DNA from: Flavobacterium sp. ASV13
Lineage (GTDB): Bacteria; Bacteroidota; Bacteroidia; Flavobacteriales; Flavobacteriaceae
Length of the DNA: 64,000 nt
Assembly (NCBI RefSeq): GCF_000745775.1
Contig: NZ_JQJY01000003.1
Location: 124,001-188,000, forward strand
Reading direction: 5' to 3'
Positions 49,668 to 59,941 of the stretch are shown one piece after another (positions within the stretch are counted from its first letter, which is position 1; each line of letters starts with the position of its first letter). The position numbers and the translations under genes were made by a program. Below the pieces are notes generated by a model. The model worked only from the letters and a program-made list of their open reading frames with translations. It ran no database searches and was not told where the DNA came from.

Positions 49668-51582
49668 CCCAGACGGATTACCAAACATTGACGATTTGCA
49701 GTTTCTGGCAAACGAACTGTTCAGTGCGCTTCCAAATGAATTTCCAAAAGAAATTTCATTGAGCCCAGACAAAGCGGAACATCCTCGTGCGACAAAAATT
49801 GCAGAAACACTTTTGCATGCTGGCGGTGCCAATATTATTGCTCCATTTCCAGCGCAAAATCCGTTAAATGTTAATTTGGTTCCGCCTTCATTCAGCGGTT
49901 TTGGAGGATCGCCTGCAAGTGCTACTCAGAGTTCGAGTGCTGCAGCTTTATATCCAAATGCAGGTGCAGGTTTTGATCCTAAATATGGCATTCCTTCGTC
50001 GGGAATTCCAGAAGATAACGGATTAAATATTAATAATCCGCAGACAGGTTTTAACGATATTAATTTAAAAACCAATAACACTCCGCAACTTAATGAGGAA
50101 TCAATTTTTTCATCGCTCTTTTTAAATGATCAATATTTGCCATTTCAAAGCGAAAATTCTTCTTTTGAAAACGAACTAAAAATAGCTTTAGAAACGGTTG
50201 ATACTTTTTTTAGAAAGCGAAATGATTTTCCGTCAAGCGGAAGTGATCTTCAAAACTCGTATTATTTTTTAGATCAGAATCCTTTTGCTTTTGATCCAAA
50301 AAATACCAATGCAATTGTTGGAAGTTCTTTCGGAACAAATCCATTAAGCGGCAGTACAAATTCACATTTTAATGCCGAATTAATCAAAAAAGATTTTCCA
50401 ATTTTAAGTGAAACTGTAAACGGAAGACCTTTAGTGTGGTTTGATAATGCGGCAACGACTCAAAAACCAAAATCGGTTATTGATCGCATTGCGTATTTCT
50501 ACGAGCATGAAAATTCGAACATTCACCGTGCGGCGCACGAATTGGCGGCACGTGCATCTGACGCTTATGAAGCGGCACGCGAAAAAGTAAAAACGTTTTT
50601 AAATGCATCTTCTGTAAACGAAATTGTATTTGTTCGCGGTGCAACCGAAGGAATAAATTTAGTAGCTTCAACTTGGGGCGATCAAAATTTAAATTCAGGA
50701 GATGAAATCATTGTGAGTAATCTTGAGCATCATGCGAATATAGTTCCGTGGAAAAGATTGGCTGATAAAAAAGGTTTAAAACTTCGTGTAATTCCAGTTG
50801 ATGATGATGGTCAAATTCTGCTTGACGAATATGCAAAATTGCTGAATTCAAAAACACGTTTAGTAGCATTTACACAAGTTTCAAACGCATTAGGAACGGT
50901 AACTCCTGCCAAAAAAATAACTGAAATGGCGCACGCAGCCGGAGCAAAAGTCTTGATTGACGGCGCACAATCTGTTTCGCACATGAAAGTTGATGTACAG
51001 GATTTAAATCCGGATTGGTTGGTTTTTTCCGGACATAAACTTTTTGGCCCAACAGGAATTGGCGCTTTATACGGAAAAGAAGAATTATTGAACGAAATGC
51101 AGCCGTATCAATCTGGTGGAAACATGATTCAGGATGTGACTTTTGAGGAAATAAAATACCACAAAGCACCCAATCGTTTTGAAGCCGGAACCGGAAATAT
51201 CGCCGATGCAATTGGTCTTGGCGCTGCAATTGACTATGTGACGAAACTCGGAATTGAACAAATTGGCCAGTATGAGCATTATTTATTAGAATATGCTACA
51301 AGACTTCTTAAGGAAATTCCAGGCGTACGTTTAATTGGAACTGCAAAAGACAAAGCAAGCGTGTTATCTTTTAATTTACAAGGATATACAAATGATCAAG
51401 TTGGTCAAGCTTTAAACAAAGAAGGAGTTGCTGTACGAACTGGACATCATTGTGCACAGCCTATTTTGAGAAGAATGGGAGTTGAAACTACAGTTCGTCC
51501 TTCATTAGCATTTTACAATACCACTAAAGATGTTGATACTTTTATCAAGACTTTGTGGGAACTGAAAAAAGCCAAATTTTAA
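49651..51582 (+). CDS. Encapsulin cargo: cysteine desulfurase with N-terminal targeting domain
   Basis: A 643-residue protein. Residues 1 to about 235 are low-complexity, Asn/Ser/Pro/Phe rich and probably disordered, as in cargo-loading domains of family 2A systems. The rest is a SufS-like desulfurase: WFDNAATTQKPKSVID, SNLEHHANIVPWKRL, the PLP lysine Lys463 in SGHKLFGPTG and the persulfide Cys601 in RTGHHCAQPIL. It removes sulfur from cysteine, giving alanine and persulfide. Its start overlaps the shell gene by 17 nt and a strong terminator follows. Confidence 0.94.
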   Translation: MSTNTNPDGLPNIDDLQFLANELFSALPNEFPKEISLSPDKAEHPRATKIAETLLHAGGANIIAPFPAQNPLNVNLVPPSFSGFGGSPASATQSSSAAALYPNAGAGFDPKYGIPSSGIPEDNGLNINNPQTGFNDINLKTNNTPQLNEESIFSSLFLNDQYLPFQSENSSFENELKIALETVDTFFRKRNDFPSSGSDLQNSYYFLDQNPFAFDPKNTNAIVGSSFGTNPLSGSTNSHFNAELIKKDFPILSETVNGRPLVWFDNAATTQKPKSVIDRIAYFYEHENSNIHRAAHELAARASDAYEAAREKVKTFLNASSVNEIVFVRGATEGINLVASTWGDQNLNSGDEIIVSNLEHHANIVPWKRLADKKGLKLRVIPVDDDGQILLDEYAKLLNSKTRLVAFTQVSNALGTVTPAKKITEMAHAAGAKVLIDGAQSVSHMKVDVQDLNPDWLVFSGHKLFGPTGIGALYGKEELLNEMQPYQSGGNMIQDVTFEEIKYHKAPNRFEAGTGNIADAIGLGAAIDYVTKLGIEQIGQYEHYLLEYATRLLKEIPGVRLIGTAKDKASVLSFNLQGYTNDQVGQALNKEGVAVRTGHHCAQPILRRMGVETTVRPSLAFYNTTKDVDTFIKTLWELKKAKF

Positions 51583-51647
51583 AAATATTGAGATTAAATT
51601 CTCTAATTGAATAATTACTTTTTTTGATATTTTAAGTAATTATACCC

Positions 51648-51682
51648 AAAAGCGATTGTTTTCCTGAACAGTCGCTTTTTTT
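51648..51682 (+). terminator. Rho-independent terminator of unit B
   Basis: AAAAGCGATTGTT pairs with AACAGTCGCTTTT (13 bp with one G-T) and is followed by further T. The gap from here to 51958 is AT-rich; a 26-codon frame at 51866-51946 has no support and I see no other feature. Confidence 0.85.
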
Positions 51683-51958
51683 ATTAACAAATAAATCAGA
51701 TTCTTTTATAAACATCTACAACAACTAGTACTTTCTCTGTTTTTATGTTAATTCTTCACGCATACAACTCAAACAGAACCAATCAATTAAATATTAATCA
51801 CATTACCCCTTAAATTTTTACAAAATAAAAGTATTTGAGTACCAATTGTTACAAATATTACAAAAATGAAGTTATGTGTTATTTTTAATGTTAAAAAGAG
51901 GTTTATAGTTAACATTAATTTAAGATATTTGAAAGAACTAATTTAAACACAATAAAAA

Positions 51959-54943
51959 ATGAAAATTAATTTAAAACATTTTTTGTGGCTATTGCTCGTT
52001 TTAAGCGTGCAAATAGCTGTGGCTCAAGGAGGGGCAATTTCTGGTACAGTTACTGACAATAAAGGTGTTCCCATTCCGGGGGTAAATATTGTTCTTAAAG
52101 GAACAAGTGTCAGTACACAAACTGATTTTGATGGAAATTTTAAAATTCAGGCCAAAACTGGCGATGTTTTAGTAGCTAGTTATGTTAGTTTTGCGACCGT
52201 CGAAGTAAAAGCTTCTAATTCAATGACAATTAAAATGGTTGAAACTCAAAATGAGCTTGAAGCCGTTCTTGTTGTGGGTTATGGTACACAATCAAAAAAG
52301 AATTTAACCGATAATATTGCTCGTGTAACAGCAAAAGATATTCAGCAAGTACCTGTTGCTAACGTGCAAAATGCCTTAGTTGGTAAATTAGCCGGAGTAC
52401 AGATTACACAGACAAATGGTAAAGTCGAAGGAGGAATGAATATTAGAGTTCGTGGAGCTGCGAGTATAAGCGCAAGTACACAGCCTTTGTATGTTTTAGA
52501 TGGAATTCCTCTTATCACAGATGACGAGTCTAGCAATGGAGCCCCAACCAATCCATTGTTGACATTAAGCCCAAATGAAATAGAATCAATTGATGTTTTA
52601 AAAGATGCTTCTTCTGCAGCAATTTATGGAGCTCGTGGAGCTAATGGAGTTGTCATCATTACAACTAAAAAAGGTAAAGAAGGCAAAGGAAATTTCTCTT
52701 TAAACTTCTCTCAAGGTATCAGTGAAGCCACTCACACGAAAAAATTTCTGAATGCAAAACAATATGTAGAATTGCTACAGGAAGCTGGACGAAATGTTGA
52801 TGATTTAGAATCTGTAGAAGATGAATTGGAATATTTGTCTCAAGGAACAGATTGGAGAAACGGAGAAATCGATACAAATTGGCAAGATATAGCTTTGCGC
52901 ACAGGTTATACTACTGATGCCGATTTTTCTGTATCTGGAGGTGACGACAAAACAAAATATTTCTTTGCAGGAGCTTACAACAATACTACAGGAATTGTTG
53001 ACAGCAATGATTTAGAAAGAATAACAGCGAGATCAAACGTATCTCATAAAATTACAGACCATTTTACGGCCGGAATGAATATCGGTTTCTCAAGATCAGT
53101 TATCAATAGAGTTCAAGATGACAATTCATTCTCTACTCCTATGCAATCTCTTGCTCAAGCTCCAATTTCACAAGCGAGATTAGAAGATGGAACTCCAAAT
53201 CCAAACACAGAGTATGTCAATTATTTATTAGCAAAAGACAATACTTCCTGGAAAACCATAATGAGAAGAGTTACAGGAAAAATATTCGGTGAATTAAAAC
53301 TGGTAAAAGGATTGAAATTCAATTCAGATTTTGCTTATGATTTATTGACTCAAACCGAAGATTATTGGCAAGGCAAAAATGCTCCTTTTATGGCCACTGA
53401 CGGGGCAGTTTTTGCAACTTCTGTAAATACTGAAAGCTATATTTTCAGTAATTATTTTACATACGATCTAACTTTTGCTGAAAATCATACGATAAATGCT
53501 GTTGCTGGTATGGAATTCAATAAATACAATAGACGTTACCAAGATGTAAACAGTATTTATTTCCCAAATGATGGTTTTCATACTGTTGATGGTGGTGCGG
53601 AAGTAAATGAAGGACATGGTAGCGAAACCGATTATGTCTTTGTTTCTCAGTTCGGCCGATTCAATTATAGCTTCAAAAACAAATATCTTTTCAAAGCAAG
53701 TATTCGTCGTGATGGATCGTCTCGTTTTGGAAAAAATGAACGCTTCGCAGTTTTTCCAGCGTTTTCAGCCGGATGGGTTATGTCGCAAGAGGAATTCTTA
53801 AAAGACAATACCGTTTTAAGTTATTTAAAATTAAAAGGAAGCTGGGGTAAGGTAGGAAATGCTGAAGTTGGAAACTTTGCATCTCGCCAATTATATAGTC
53901 CTAATTCTTATAACTTAAAATCAGGATTAACTTTTAACCAAGCCGGAAATGATAATCTTACTTGGGAAAAATCATCTCAAACAGATGTTGGTGTTGAAGT
54001 TGGGTTCCTTAATAAAATCAATTTAGAAGTCGATTATTATGACAAACGTACTGACGGCCTTCTTTTTGAAAAACCTTTACCTCCGAGCTCTGGCGCTACA
54101 TCGATCAATACAAATCTTGGAGAAATAAAAAGCAGTGGATTTGAATTTACTTTGAATACAAAAAATGTTGAAACCGAAAAATTCAAATGGACGACAAGTT
54201 TCAACCTTACAACAAACGAGTCAAAAGTAAAATCACTGCCAAATAACAATACTGATGTTATTTCAAGTTATAACATCAATCGTGTTGGAGAAAACATTTC
54301 ATCATTTTATTTAGTTGAATACGCTGGTGTTGATCCTGCAAACGGAGATGCACTTTTTGTAAAAAACACAGTAAATGCTGATGGAAGTCTTGACAAAAGC
54401 ACGACTAACGATTACAGTGAAGCTAAAAGAATTGTGGCCGGAAATCCTTTCCCAACTTTAATGTCTGGATTGACTAATACAATGAATTATAAAAATTTTG
54501 ATTTTAACTTTACATTTCAAGGTGAATGGGGTGCGAGTATTTATAACTCGGCAGGAATATATATGTCGACAGCGGCAGATTATTTTGACAACCAAACCGC
54601 AGATCAGTTAAATCGTTGGCAAAATCCAGGCGATATTACAAATGTGCCTCAGGCAAGATTTGGAGGTTCAAATGGAACACAAGAATCTACACGTTATTTA
54701 GACAAAGCCGATTTTATTCGTTTACGTAACGTTACATTAGGTTATTCTTTACCTAAAGAAACTGTAAATAAAGCAGGAATGAGTAGCTTAAGAATTTATT
54801 TTACAGCTGTAAACTTGCTCACTTTTACAAATTATGAAGGAACAGATCCAGAAGCAAGAAGAGATGACACAGGAATTGGAGAAGATTTTTACTCTGCACC
54901 GCCTGCAAGAACTATGGCAATAGGAGTAAATATTAATTTTTAA
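51959..54943 (+). CDS. SusC-type TonB-dependent transporter, second locus
   Basis: A 994-residue SusC family protein: signal peptide (WLLLVLSVQIAVAQ), carboxypeptidase-like domain (ISGTVTDNKGVPIPGVNIVLKGTSVSTQTDFDGNFKI), plug (VLVVGYGTQSKKNLTDNIARV, IESIDVLKDASSAAIYGARGANGVVIITTKKGK) and barrel ending in NINF. It lies downstream of the encapsulin unit's terminator, so it is a separate transcript with SusD. No carbohydrate enzyme is beside it; the following exported peptidases hint at peptides, which is weak inference. Confidence 0.92.
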   Translation: MKINLKHFLWLLLVLSVQIAVAQGGAISGTVTDNKGVPIPGVNIVLKGTSVSTQTDFDGNFKIQAKTGDVLVASYVSFATVEVKASNSMTIKMVETQNELEAVLVVGYGTQSKKNLTDNIARVTAKDIQQVPVANVQNALVGKLAGVQITQTNGKVEGGMNIRVRGAASISASTQPLYVLDGIPLITDDESSNGAPTNPLLTLSPNEIESIDVLKDASSAAIYGARGANGVVIITTKKGKEGKGNFSLNFSQGISEATHTKKFLNAKQYVELLQEAGRNVDDLESVEDELEYLSQGTDWRNGEIDTNWQDIALRTGYTTDADFSVSGGDDKTKYFFAGAYNNTTGIVDSNDLERITARSNVSHKITDHFTAGMNIGFSRSVINRVQDDNSFSTPMQSLAQAPISQARLEDGTPNPNTEYVNYLLAKDNTSWKTIMRRVTGKIFGELKLVKGLKFNSDFAYDLLTQTEDYWQGKNAPFMATDGAVFATSVNTESYIFSNYFTYDLTFAENHTINAVAGMEFNKYNRRYQDVNSIYFPNDGFHTVDGGAEVNEGHGSETDYVFVSQFGRFNYSFKNKYLFKASIRRDGSSRFGKNERFAVFPAFSAGWVMSQEEFLKDNTVLSYLKLKGSWGKVGNAEVGNFASRQLYSPNSYNLKSGLTFNQAGNDNLTWEKSSQTDVGVEVGFLNKINLEVDYYDKRTDGLLFEKPLPPSSGATSINTNLGEIKSSGFEFTLNTKNVETEKFKWTTSFNLTTNESKVKSLPNNNTDVISSYNINRVGENISSFYLVEYAGVDPANGDALFVKNTVNADGSLDKSTTNDYSEAKRIVAGNPFPTLMSGLTNTMNYKNFDFNFTFQGEWGASIYNSAGIYMSTAADYFDNQTADQLNRWQNPGDITNVPQARFGGSNGTQESTRYLDKADFIRLRNVTLGYSLPKETVNKAGMSSLRIYFTAVNLLTFTNYEGTDPEARRDDTGIGEDFYSAPPARTMAIGVNINF

Positions 54944-54953
54944 AAAGAACAAA

Positions 54954-56348
54954 ATGAAAGCAAATAAATTAATCTTACTTATAATTTTCGCAGTCTTTTT
55001 TACGAGTTGTGAAGATCAGCTAAACTTAGATCCAAAACAGTCTGAAGATGCATCAGTGACTTTAAGTACTGAAAGCGGTGTCACAAATGTCCTTACAGGT
55101 ACATATTCACTTGCAGCAAATGGAAATGCTTATGGCGGCCGTGTTTTATTATATGCAGATTTGCTTGGTGTAACAGGATCACTGAGTACTACCGACTTAA
55201 GATGGAGGGGAACTTTTGGAGAGCTACGACAAATGTACATCAAGACAATGATATCTAACAACGTGATTATTGAAGGTACTTATTCCAGACTTTATTCAAT
55301 GATCAATGCTGCAAATACCGTTATCGAAAATATTGACAAAGTAAAAGATCCGGACAGACGAGCGGTTATGATTGGTGAAGCTAACTTTTTAAGATCATTA
55401 GCTTACTTTGATTTGGTGCGCTTTTTTGCAAAACCTTATGTTGCCGGACAAGCTAATACTCAATTAGGAGTTGTAATCAGACCTAATGCAATTTATGATT
55501 TCAGCGCAGATCTTTCAAAAGAGAGAAGCACTGTCGATGAAGTTTACAAAGTGATCATTGATGGATTAAATTTGGCTTATACTAATCTTCCTGAAGAAAA
55601 TAGTTTTTATGCCGATAAATATTCTGCCAAAGCTTTATTAGCCAGAGTTTATTTGCAACAGCAAAATTATGCAGCTGCGAGAGATGCTGCAAATGATGTT
55701 ATCGAAAACAGTGGACATGGTTTATCTCTAAAATATGCAGATGCTTTTAATCATGACTCAGATAAAACCGAAGATGTTTTTGCTATTCAAATTACAAAAC
55801 AAACTGGTGTAAATGACGCAGTAACTTTTTATGCTTCTGAAGGAAATGGAGGACGCGGTGGTGATTTTTCTATTAGAGATGCTTATTTAGATAAATTTAG
55901 TGGTCCTGATGACAGAGCCGATTTTAATTATATAAACGATGATAACGGAAGACTTTTAACTTCTAAATTCACAGATCAATTTGGAGATTTACCAATTATT
56001 CGTTTAGCCGAAATGTATTTAATTAGAGCTGAAAGTAATTTACGTACCGGAACTTCAGTAGGAAATACACCTTTAGACGATATTAATATTATCCGTTCAA
56101 GAGCAAACGCCGATGAATTATCTGCTGTAACTATTGATGATATTTTGTTAGAACGTCAATTAGAATTAGGAATGGAAGGGTTTTTAATTCACGATATCCG
56201 CAGAACAAAACAATCTATTGATATCAGTACAGATGGAGACGGTTCCGAAGTTCTTCCTTACGATTCAAACAGATTGGTCTTCCCTATTCCATTAAAAGAA
56301 ATGGATACCAACAAAAAAATCACTCAAAATCCAGGCTATGGAAGCTAA
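54954..56348 (+). CDS. SusD/RagB-type surface lipoprotein, second locus
   Basis: A 464-residue SusD family protein with lipobox AVFFTSC (Cys at about residue 19). Motifs include GEANFLRSLAYFDLVRFFAKPY, LLERQLELGMEGFLIHDIRRTKQS and VFPIPLKEMDTNKKITQNPGYGS. It pairs with the SusC encoded 10 nt upstream. Confidence 0.92.
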   Translation: MKANKLILLIIFAVFFTSCEDQLNLDPKQSEDASVTLSTESGVTNVLTGTYSLAANGNAYGGRVLLYADLLGVTGSLSTTDLRWRGTFGELRQMYIKTMISNNVIIEGTYSRLYSMINAANTVIENIDKVKDPDRRAVMIGEANFLRSLAYFDLVRFFAKPYVAGQANTQLGVVIRPNAIYDFSADLSKERSTVDEVYKVIIDGLNLAYTNLPEENSFYADKYSAKALLARVYLQQQNYAAARDAANDVIENSGHGLSLKYADAFNHDSDKTEDVFAIQITKQTGVNDAVTFYASEGNGGRGGDFSIRDAYLDKFSGPDDRADFNYINDDNGRLLTSKFTDQFGDLPIIRLAEMYLIRAESNLRTGTSVGNTPLDDINIIRSRANADELSAVTIDDILLERQLELGMEGFLIHDIRRTKQSIDISTDGDGSEVLPYDSNRLVFPIPLKEMDTNKKITQNPGYGS

Positions 56349-56356
56349 TTTTTTTT

Positions 56357-56490
56357 AAGATTCTAAGATACTAAGGCGCTAAGGTTCTGAGTTTTTTGAA
56401 CATAAGAAAGGTTCAAAGTTTTATAGTTATTCTATAAAACTTTGAACCTTTCTTAATAAAAATCTTAGAGTCTTAGCAACTTAGAACCTT
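56357..56490. repeat. Nested palindrome between convergent genes
   Basis: Outer words (AAGATTCTAAGATACTAAGG and CTTAGAGTCTTAGCAACTTAG) flank the perfect hairpin at 56404-56454. The element fills the space between SusD and the ornithine aminotransferase gene. Confidence 0.65.
56404..56454. terminator. Bidirectional terminator hairpin
   Basis: Perfect 23-bp arms (56404-56426 and 56432-56454) with a 5-nt loop, between convergent genes. A-rich and T-rich flanks suit termination in both directions. Confidence 0.7.
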
Positions 56491-57739
56491 ATCTAAACTC
56501 ATTCAAAGATTTCTCAATAATTTCAAGACATTCTTTAATTTGATCTTCTGTCATTACTAATGGCGGAGCAAATCTAATTTTGTTTCCGTGCGTAGGTTTT
56601 GCCAATAAACCATTGTCTCTGAATTTCAGACAGATTTCCCAAGCCAAATCAGAATCTTCGCCACTATTAATTACAATTGCATTCAAAAGTCCTTTTCCGC
56701 GAACTAGTGTAATCAAATGATTTCTTTCTGCGATTTCATTTAATCCTTTTCTCAAAATAATACCAAGACGTTCTGCATTTTCAGCTAGTTTTTCCTCTTT
56801 TACAACTTCCAATGCTGCAATCGCAACCGCTGCCGCAACAGGATTTCCACCAAAAGTAGATCCGTGCTGACCTGGTTTAATCACATTCATGATTTCGTTA
56901 TTTGCTAAAACAGCCGAAACCGGATAAACACCTCCCGAAATTGCTTTTCCTAAAATCAGAATGTCAGGCTGTACATTTTCGTGGTGAACTGCCAATAATT
57001 TTCCAGTACGTGCAATTCCTGTCTGAACTTCATCGGCAATAAATAAAACATTATGTTTTTCGCATAACGCTTTTGCTTTCGCCAAATATCCTTCTGACGG
57101 AACGTAAACCCCCGCTTCACCCTGAATTGGTTCAACTAAAAATCCTGCAATATTTTTTGATGATTCTAAAGCTTTTTCAAGAGCTTCAAGATTATCATAT
57201 TCAATTTTTATGAATCCATCTGTGAATGGTCCGAAGTTTTTACGAGCCGATTCATCATTAGAAAATGAAATGATTGTAGTTGTTCTTCCATGAAAATTGT
57301 TTTCGCACACTATTACCTGCGCTTGATTCTCAGGAATTCCTTTTACCTCATAAGCCCATTTTCTGCATATTTTTAGTGCTGTTTCTACGGCTTCAGCACC
57401 AGTATTCATTGGCAAAACTTTATCAAACCCAAAATAATTGGTAATATATTCTTCGTAGTTTCCTAATTTATCATTGTAAAAAGCACGAGAAGTAAGAGTC
57501 AGTTTTTGCGCCTGATCGATCATTGCCTGTACAATTTTAGGATGGCAATGTCCTTGATTTACTGCCGAATAAGCTGATAGGAAATCAAAATATTTTTTTC
57601 CGTCAACATCCCATACATAAACTCCTTCTCCTTTTTCTAAAACCACAGGAAGCGGATGATAATTATGAGCTCCGTATTTATTCTCTTTTTCAATCAAAAC
57701 TTCAGATTTTGACGAAAGTATGTTTTCTGTATGTGTCAT
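56489..57739 (-). CDS. rocD: Ornithine aminotransferase
   Basis: A 416-residue PLP-dependent class III aminotransferase that converts ornithine and 2-oxoglutarate to glutamate semialdehyde and glutamate. Seen are [78 protein letters not shown] and the PLP lysine in [10 protein letters not shown]. It is divergent from an Lrp-type regulator 221 nt away, which probably controls it. Confidence 0.93.
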   Translation of the reverse strand: MTHTENILSSKSEVLIEKENKYGAHNYHPLPVVLEKGEGVYVWDVDGKKYFDFLSAYSAVNQGHCHPKIVQAMIDQAQKLTLTSRAFYNDKLGNYEEYITNYFGFDKVLPMNTGAEAVETALKICRKWAYEVKGIPENQAQVIVCENNFHGRTTTIISFSNDESARKNFGPFTDGFIKIEYDNLEALEKALESSKNIAGFLVEPIQGEAGVYVPSEGYLAKAKALCEKHNVLFIADEVQTGIARTGKLLAVHHENVQPDILILGKAISGGVYPVSAVLANNEIMNVIKPGQHGSTFGGNPVAAAVAIAALEVVKEEKLAENAERLGIILRKGLNEIAERNHLITLVRGKGLLNAIVINSGEDSDLAWEICLKFRDNGLLAKPTHGNKIRFAPPLVMTEDQIKECLEIIEKSLNEFR

Positions 57740-57960
57740 AATATGTTATTTTTCAAACACAAAAATATCAAAAATTCTCAAACAAGCTATAAAAAAGCAA
57801 AAATTAAACTTATATTCTATTAAAATAAGTCAAATTTAATTTTTAAAACGAAATTAAAATCAAATTCACCTATTCAATGTTTTGATTTTATTCCTGATTA
57901 TTGAAAAAAATAGTTACTTTTATAAATCAAAAAAAAAGAAAACAAACTCAATTTGAACGA

Positions 57961-58413
57961 ATGGATATTTTAGACGAATTCGATATTAATATACTGAAGG
58001 AATTAGAAAAAGACGGAAGAATGGCTTTTTCTGCAATTGCAACCAATTTAAAAATCTCCAACACCATGGTACATCAGCGAATCAACAGAATGATTGAGCA
58101 AGGTGTAATTGGCGGAATTAAACCTATTATACAAGAAAAAAATATTGGTTATGATTGGGCTTCTTTCACCGGAATCACATTAAATAAAGATTCTGATTCT
58201 GATCGAATTATCGAAGAAATGAAAAAAATTCCCGAAATCACAGAGTGTTATTATGTTACAGGTTCTTTTACGCTTTACATAAAAATTGTAGCGAAGAATC
58301 ACGAACACATGCGAAAAATTCTTTACGAGAAAATCGATAACATTCCCGGAATTGCCAAAACTGATTCTATTATAGAATTAGGTTGTGCTTTTAAAAGAAA
58401 CATTTCATTATAA
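57961..58413 (+). CDS. Lrp/AsnC family transcriptional regulator
   Basis: A 150-residue regulator: N-terminal helix-turn-helix (DEFDINILKELEKDGRMAFSAIATNLKISNTMVHQRINRM) and a C-terminal RAM ligand-binding domain (ITECYYVTGSFTLYIKIVAKN). The start MDILDEFD at 57961 is typical of the family; the longer frame from 57901 adds a Lys-rich stretch that looks like promoter sequence. Its position opposite rocD suggests amino-acid-responsive control of ornithine/arginine breakdown. Confidence 0.9.
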   Translation: MDILDEFDINILKELEKDGRMAFSAIATNLKISNTMVHQRINRMIEQGVIGGIKPIIQEKNIGYDWASFTGITLNKDSDSDRIIEEMKKIPEITECYYVTGSFTLYIKIVAKNHEHMRKILYEKIDNIPGIAKTDSIIELGCAFKRNISL

Positions 58414-58433
58414 TCAACTTTTAAACTAAAAAA

Positions 58434-59930
58434 ATGCGTTTACGAATCCTGCTTTTATTTACTCTTTTTTGCTGTAAATCAATGCTGTTTTCGCAGATTT
58501 CAATTCCAAATCCTTCTAAAAGTGATTTTACAGGAACACTTTCTTTTTTGGCTTCAGATTGGATGGAAGGACGCGGTGCCACGCAAAAAGGCGGTTTTAT
58601 GGCTTCAGAATATGTTGCCTCAATGATGAGTTTGTATCAGCTGAAGCCTTACAGATCTGAAGACTATTTTCAGGATTTTAAAGTTTTAGAACATACGATT
58701 ACCAAAACAGCTTTCGAAATCAAAAAAGGAAAAGAAACCATTACACTTTCACCAGAAACAGATTTTAGAGTTAAACCAATTTCAACATCTTTACAAAAAA
58801 ATGCACAAGTAGTTTTTGCAGGTTATGGATTAAGTGCTCCTAACGGAAGTTATAACGATTATAAAAATCTAGATGTAAAAAATAAAATCGTTGTGATAGT
58901 AAAAGGATTTCCAAGCCATCAGGACACAACATCTAAAGTTTATCAGAAATTCAAAAAGTTATTTCCTGAAGAAAATAATTTAGAAGAAATAAAATTGCAG
59001 AATGCTATAAACAAAGGCGCAATTACTTTAATTATTGTCGATTCTAAAGCAAATTTCAAAACAAAAGAATCAAAAGAAAATGATGTTTTTCATTCTTTGG
59101 AAACCACATCAAATGTTTCGATTCCAATTTTTAGGCTGAATAAATCGGCGGGCGAAAAACTTTTATCTGAAACTAAAATTTCATTGGAAACATTTGAAAA
59201 GAAAGCTCTGAAACTTCAAACTTCTTCTTCCCTATTAAAAAACACAGAAATTAATTTCTCCATTGAATTACAGACTGAAACTTTTCCTGTTCGAAATGTT
59301 TTAGGAATGATTCAGGGAAAAGATTCTACAAAAACTATTATTGTTGGTGCACATTACGATCATTTAGGAATTATAAAAGATTCAATTTACAACGGTGCCG
59401 ATGATAATGCATCGGGAACTTCAGGAATGCTGGCTTTAGCAAAAAATTGGTCGGAATCTAAAATAAAACCTCCCTACAATATTCTTTTTGCTTCATGGAC
59501 TGCCGAAGAAATGGGACTTTTAGGAAGCGAGTATTTTGTTCAGAATTTTGATTTCAGCAAACAAAAAATACTGTTGGCAATCAATATGGATATGATTTCC
59601 AGAAGTGCACCAGAAGATAAATTACAACGAATTTTAAGTATTGGAACTCAAAAAGAAGATGGAAATTTGAGAAAAATGTCCACCGAAATCAATGCGAAAC
59701 TTCAAAATCCGTTTAGTTTAGATTTATGGGAAACGAACGGGCATTCAGGAAGCGATTACGCATCATTTACCGCAAAAGGAATTCCTATTATGACTTTTTT
59801 CAGCGGTTTTCACGATGATTATCATACACCGAACGACAAAGCTTCGAAAGTAGATTTTGACAAAATAAAAGATGTGCTTTTTATTGTCAATTCTTCTCTT
59901 TCAAAATTTTTAGAAAATCCAAATAATTAA
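58434..59930 (+). CDS. Exported M28 family metallopeptidase
   Basis: A 498-residue zinc aminopeptidase-type protein with a signal peptide (CKSMLFSQ). A PA-like insert (about residues 120-250) precedes the catalytic domain: VGAHYDHLG, NGADDNASGTSGMLALA, WTAEEMGLLGSEYF and MTFFSGFHDDYHTPND supply the metal ligands and general base. It probably trims peptides in the periplasm. It is 20 nt after the Lrp gene and followed by other exported hydrolases with short gaps. Confidence 0.92.
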   Translation: MRLRILLLFTLFCCKSMLFSQISIPNPSKSDFTGTLSFLASDWMEGRGATQKGGFMASEYVASMMSLYQLKPYRSEDYFQDFKVLEHTITKTAFEIKKGKETITLSPETDFRVKPISTSLQKNAQVVFAGYGLSAPNGSYNDYKNLDVKNKIVVIVKGFPSHQDTTSKVYQKFKKLFPEENNLEEIKLQNAINKGAITLIIVDSKANFKTKESKENDVFHSLETTSNVSIPIFRLNKSAGEKLLSETKISLETFEKKALKLQTSSSLLKNTEINFSIELQTETFPVRNVLGMIQGKDSTKTIIVGAHYDHLGIIKDSIYNGADDNASGTSGMLALAKNWSESKIKPPYNILFASWTAEEMGLLGSEYFVQNFDFSKQKILLAINMDMISRSAPEDKLQRILSIGTQKEDGNLRKMSTEINAKLQNPFSLDLWETNGHSGSDYASFTAKGIPIMTFFSGFHDDYHTPNDKASKVDFDKIKDVLFIVNSSLSKFLENPNN

Positions 59931-59941
59931 ACCGAATAACT

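Noticed and set aside
51866..51946. 26-aa open frame (MKLCVIFNVKKR...) before the second SusC gene, considered as a leader peptide
   Set aside because: It has only one Cys, no similarity to the Cys leaders, and no operator block or hairpin nearby.
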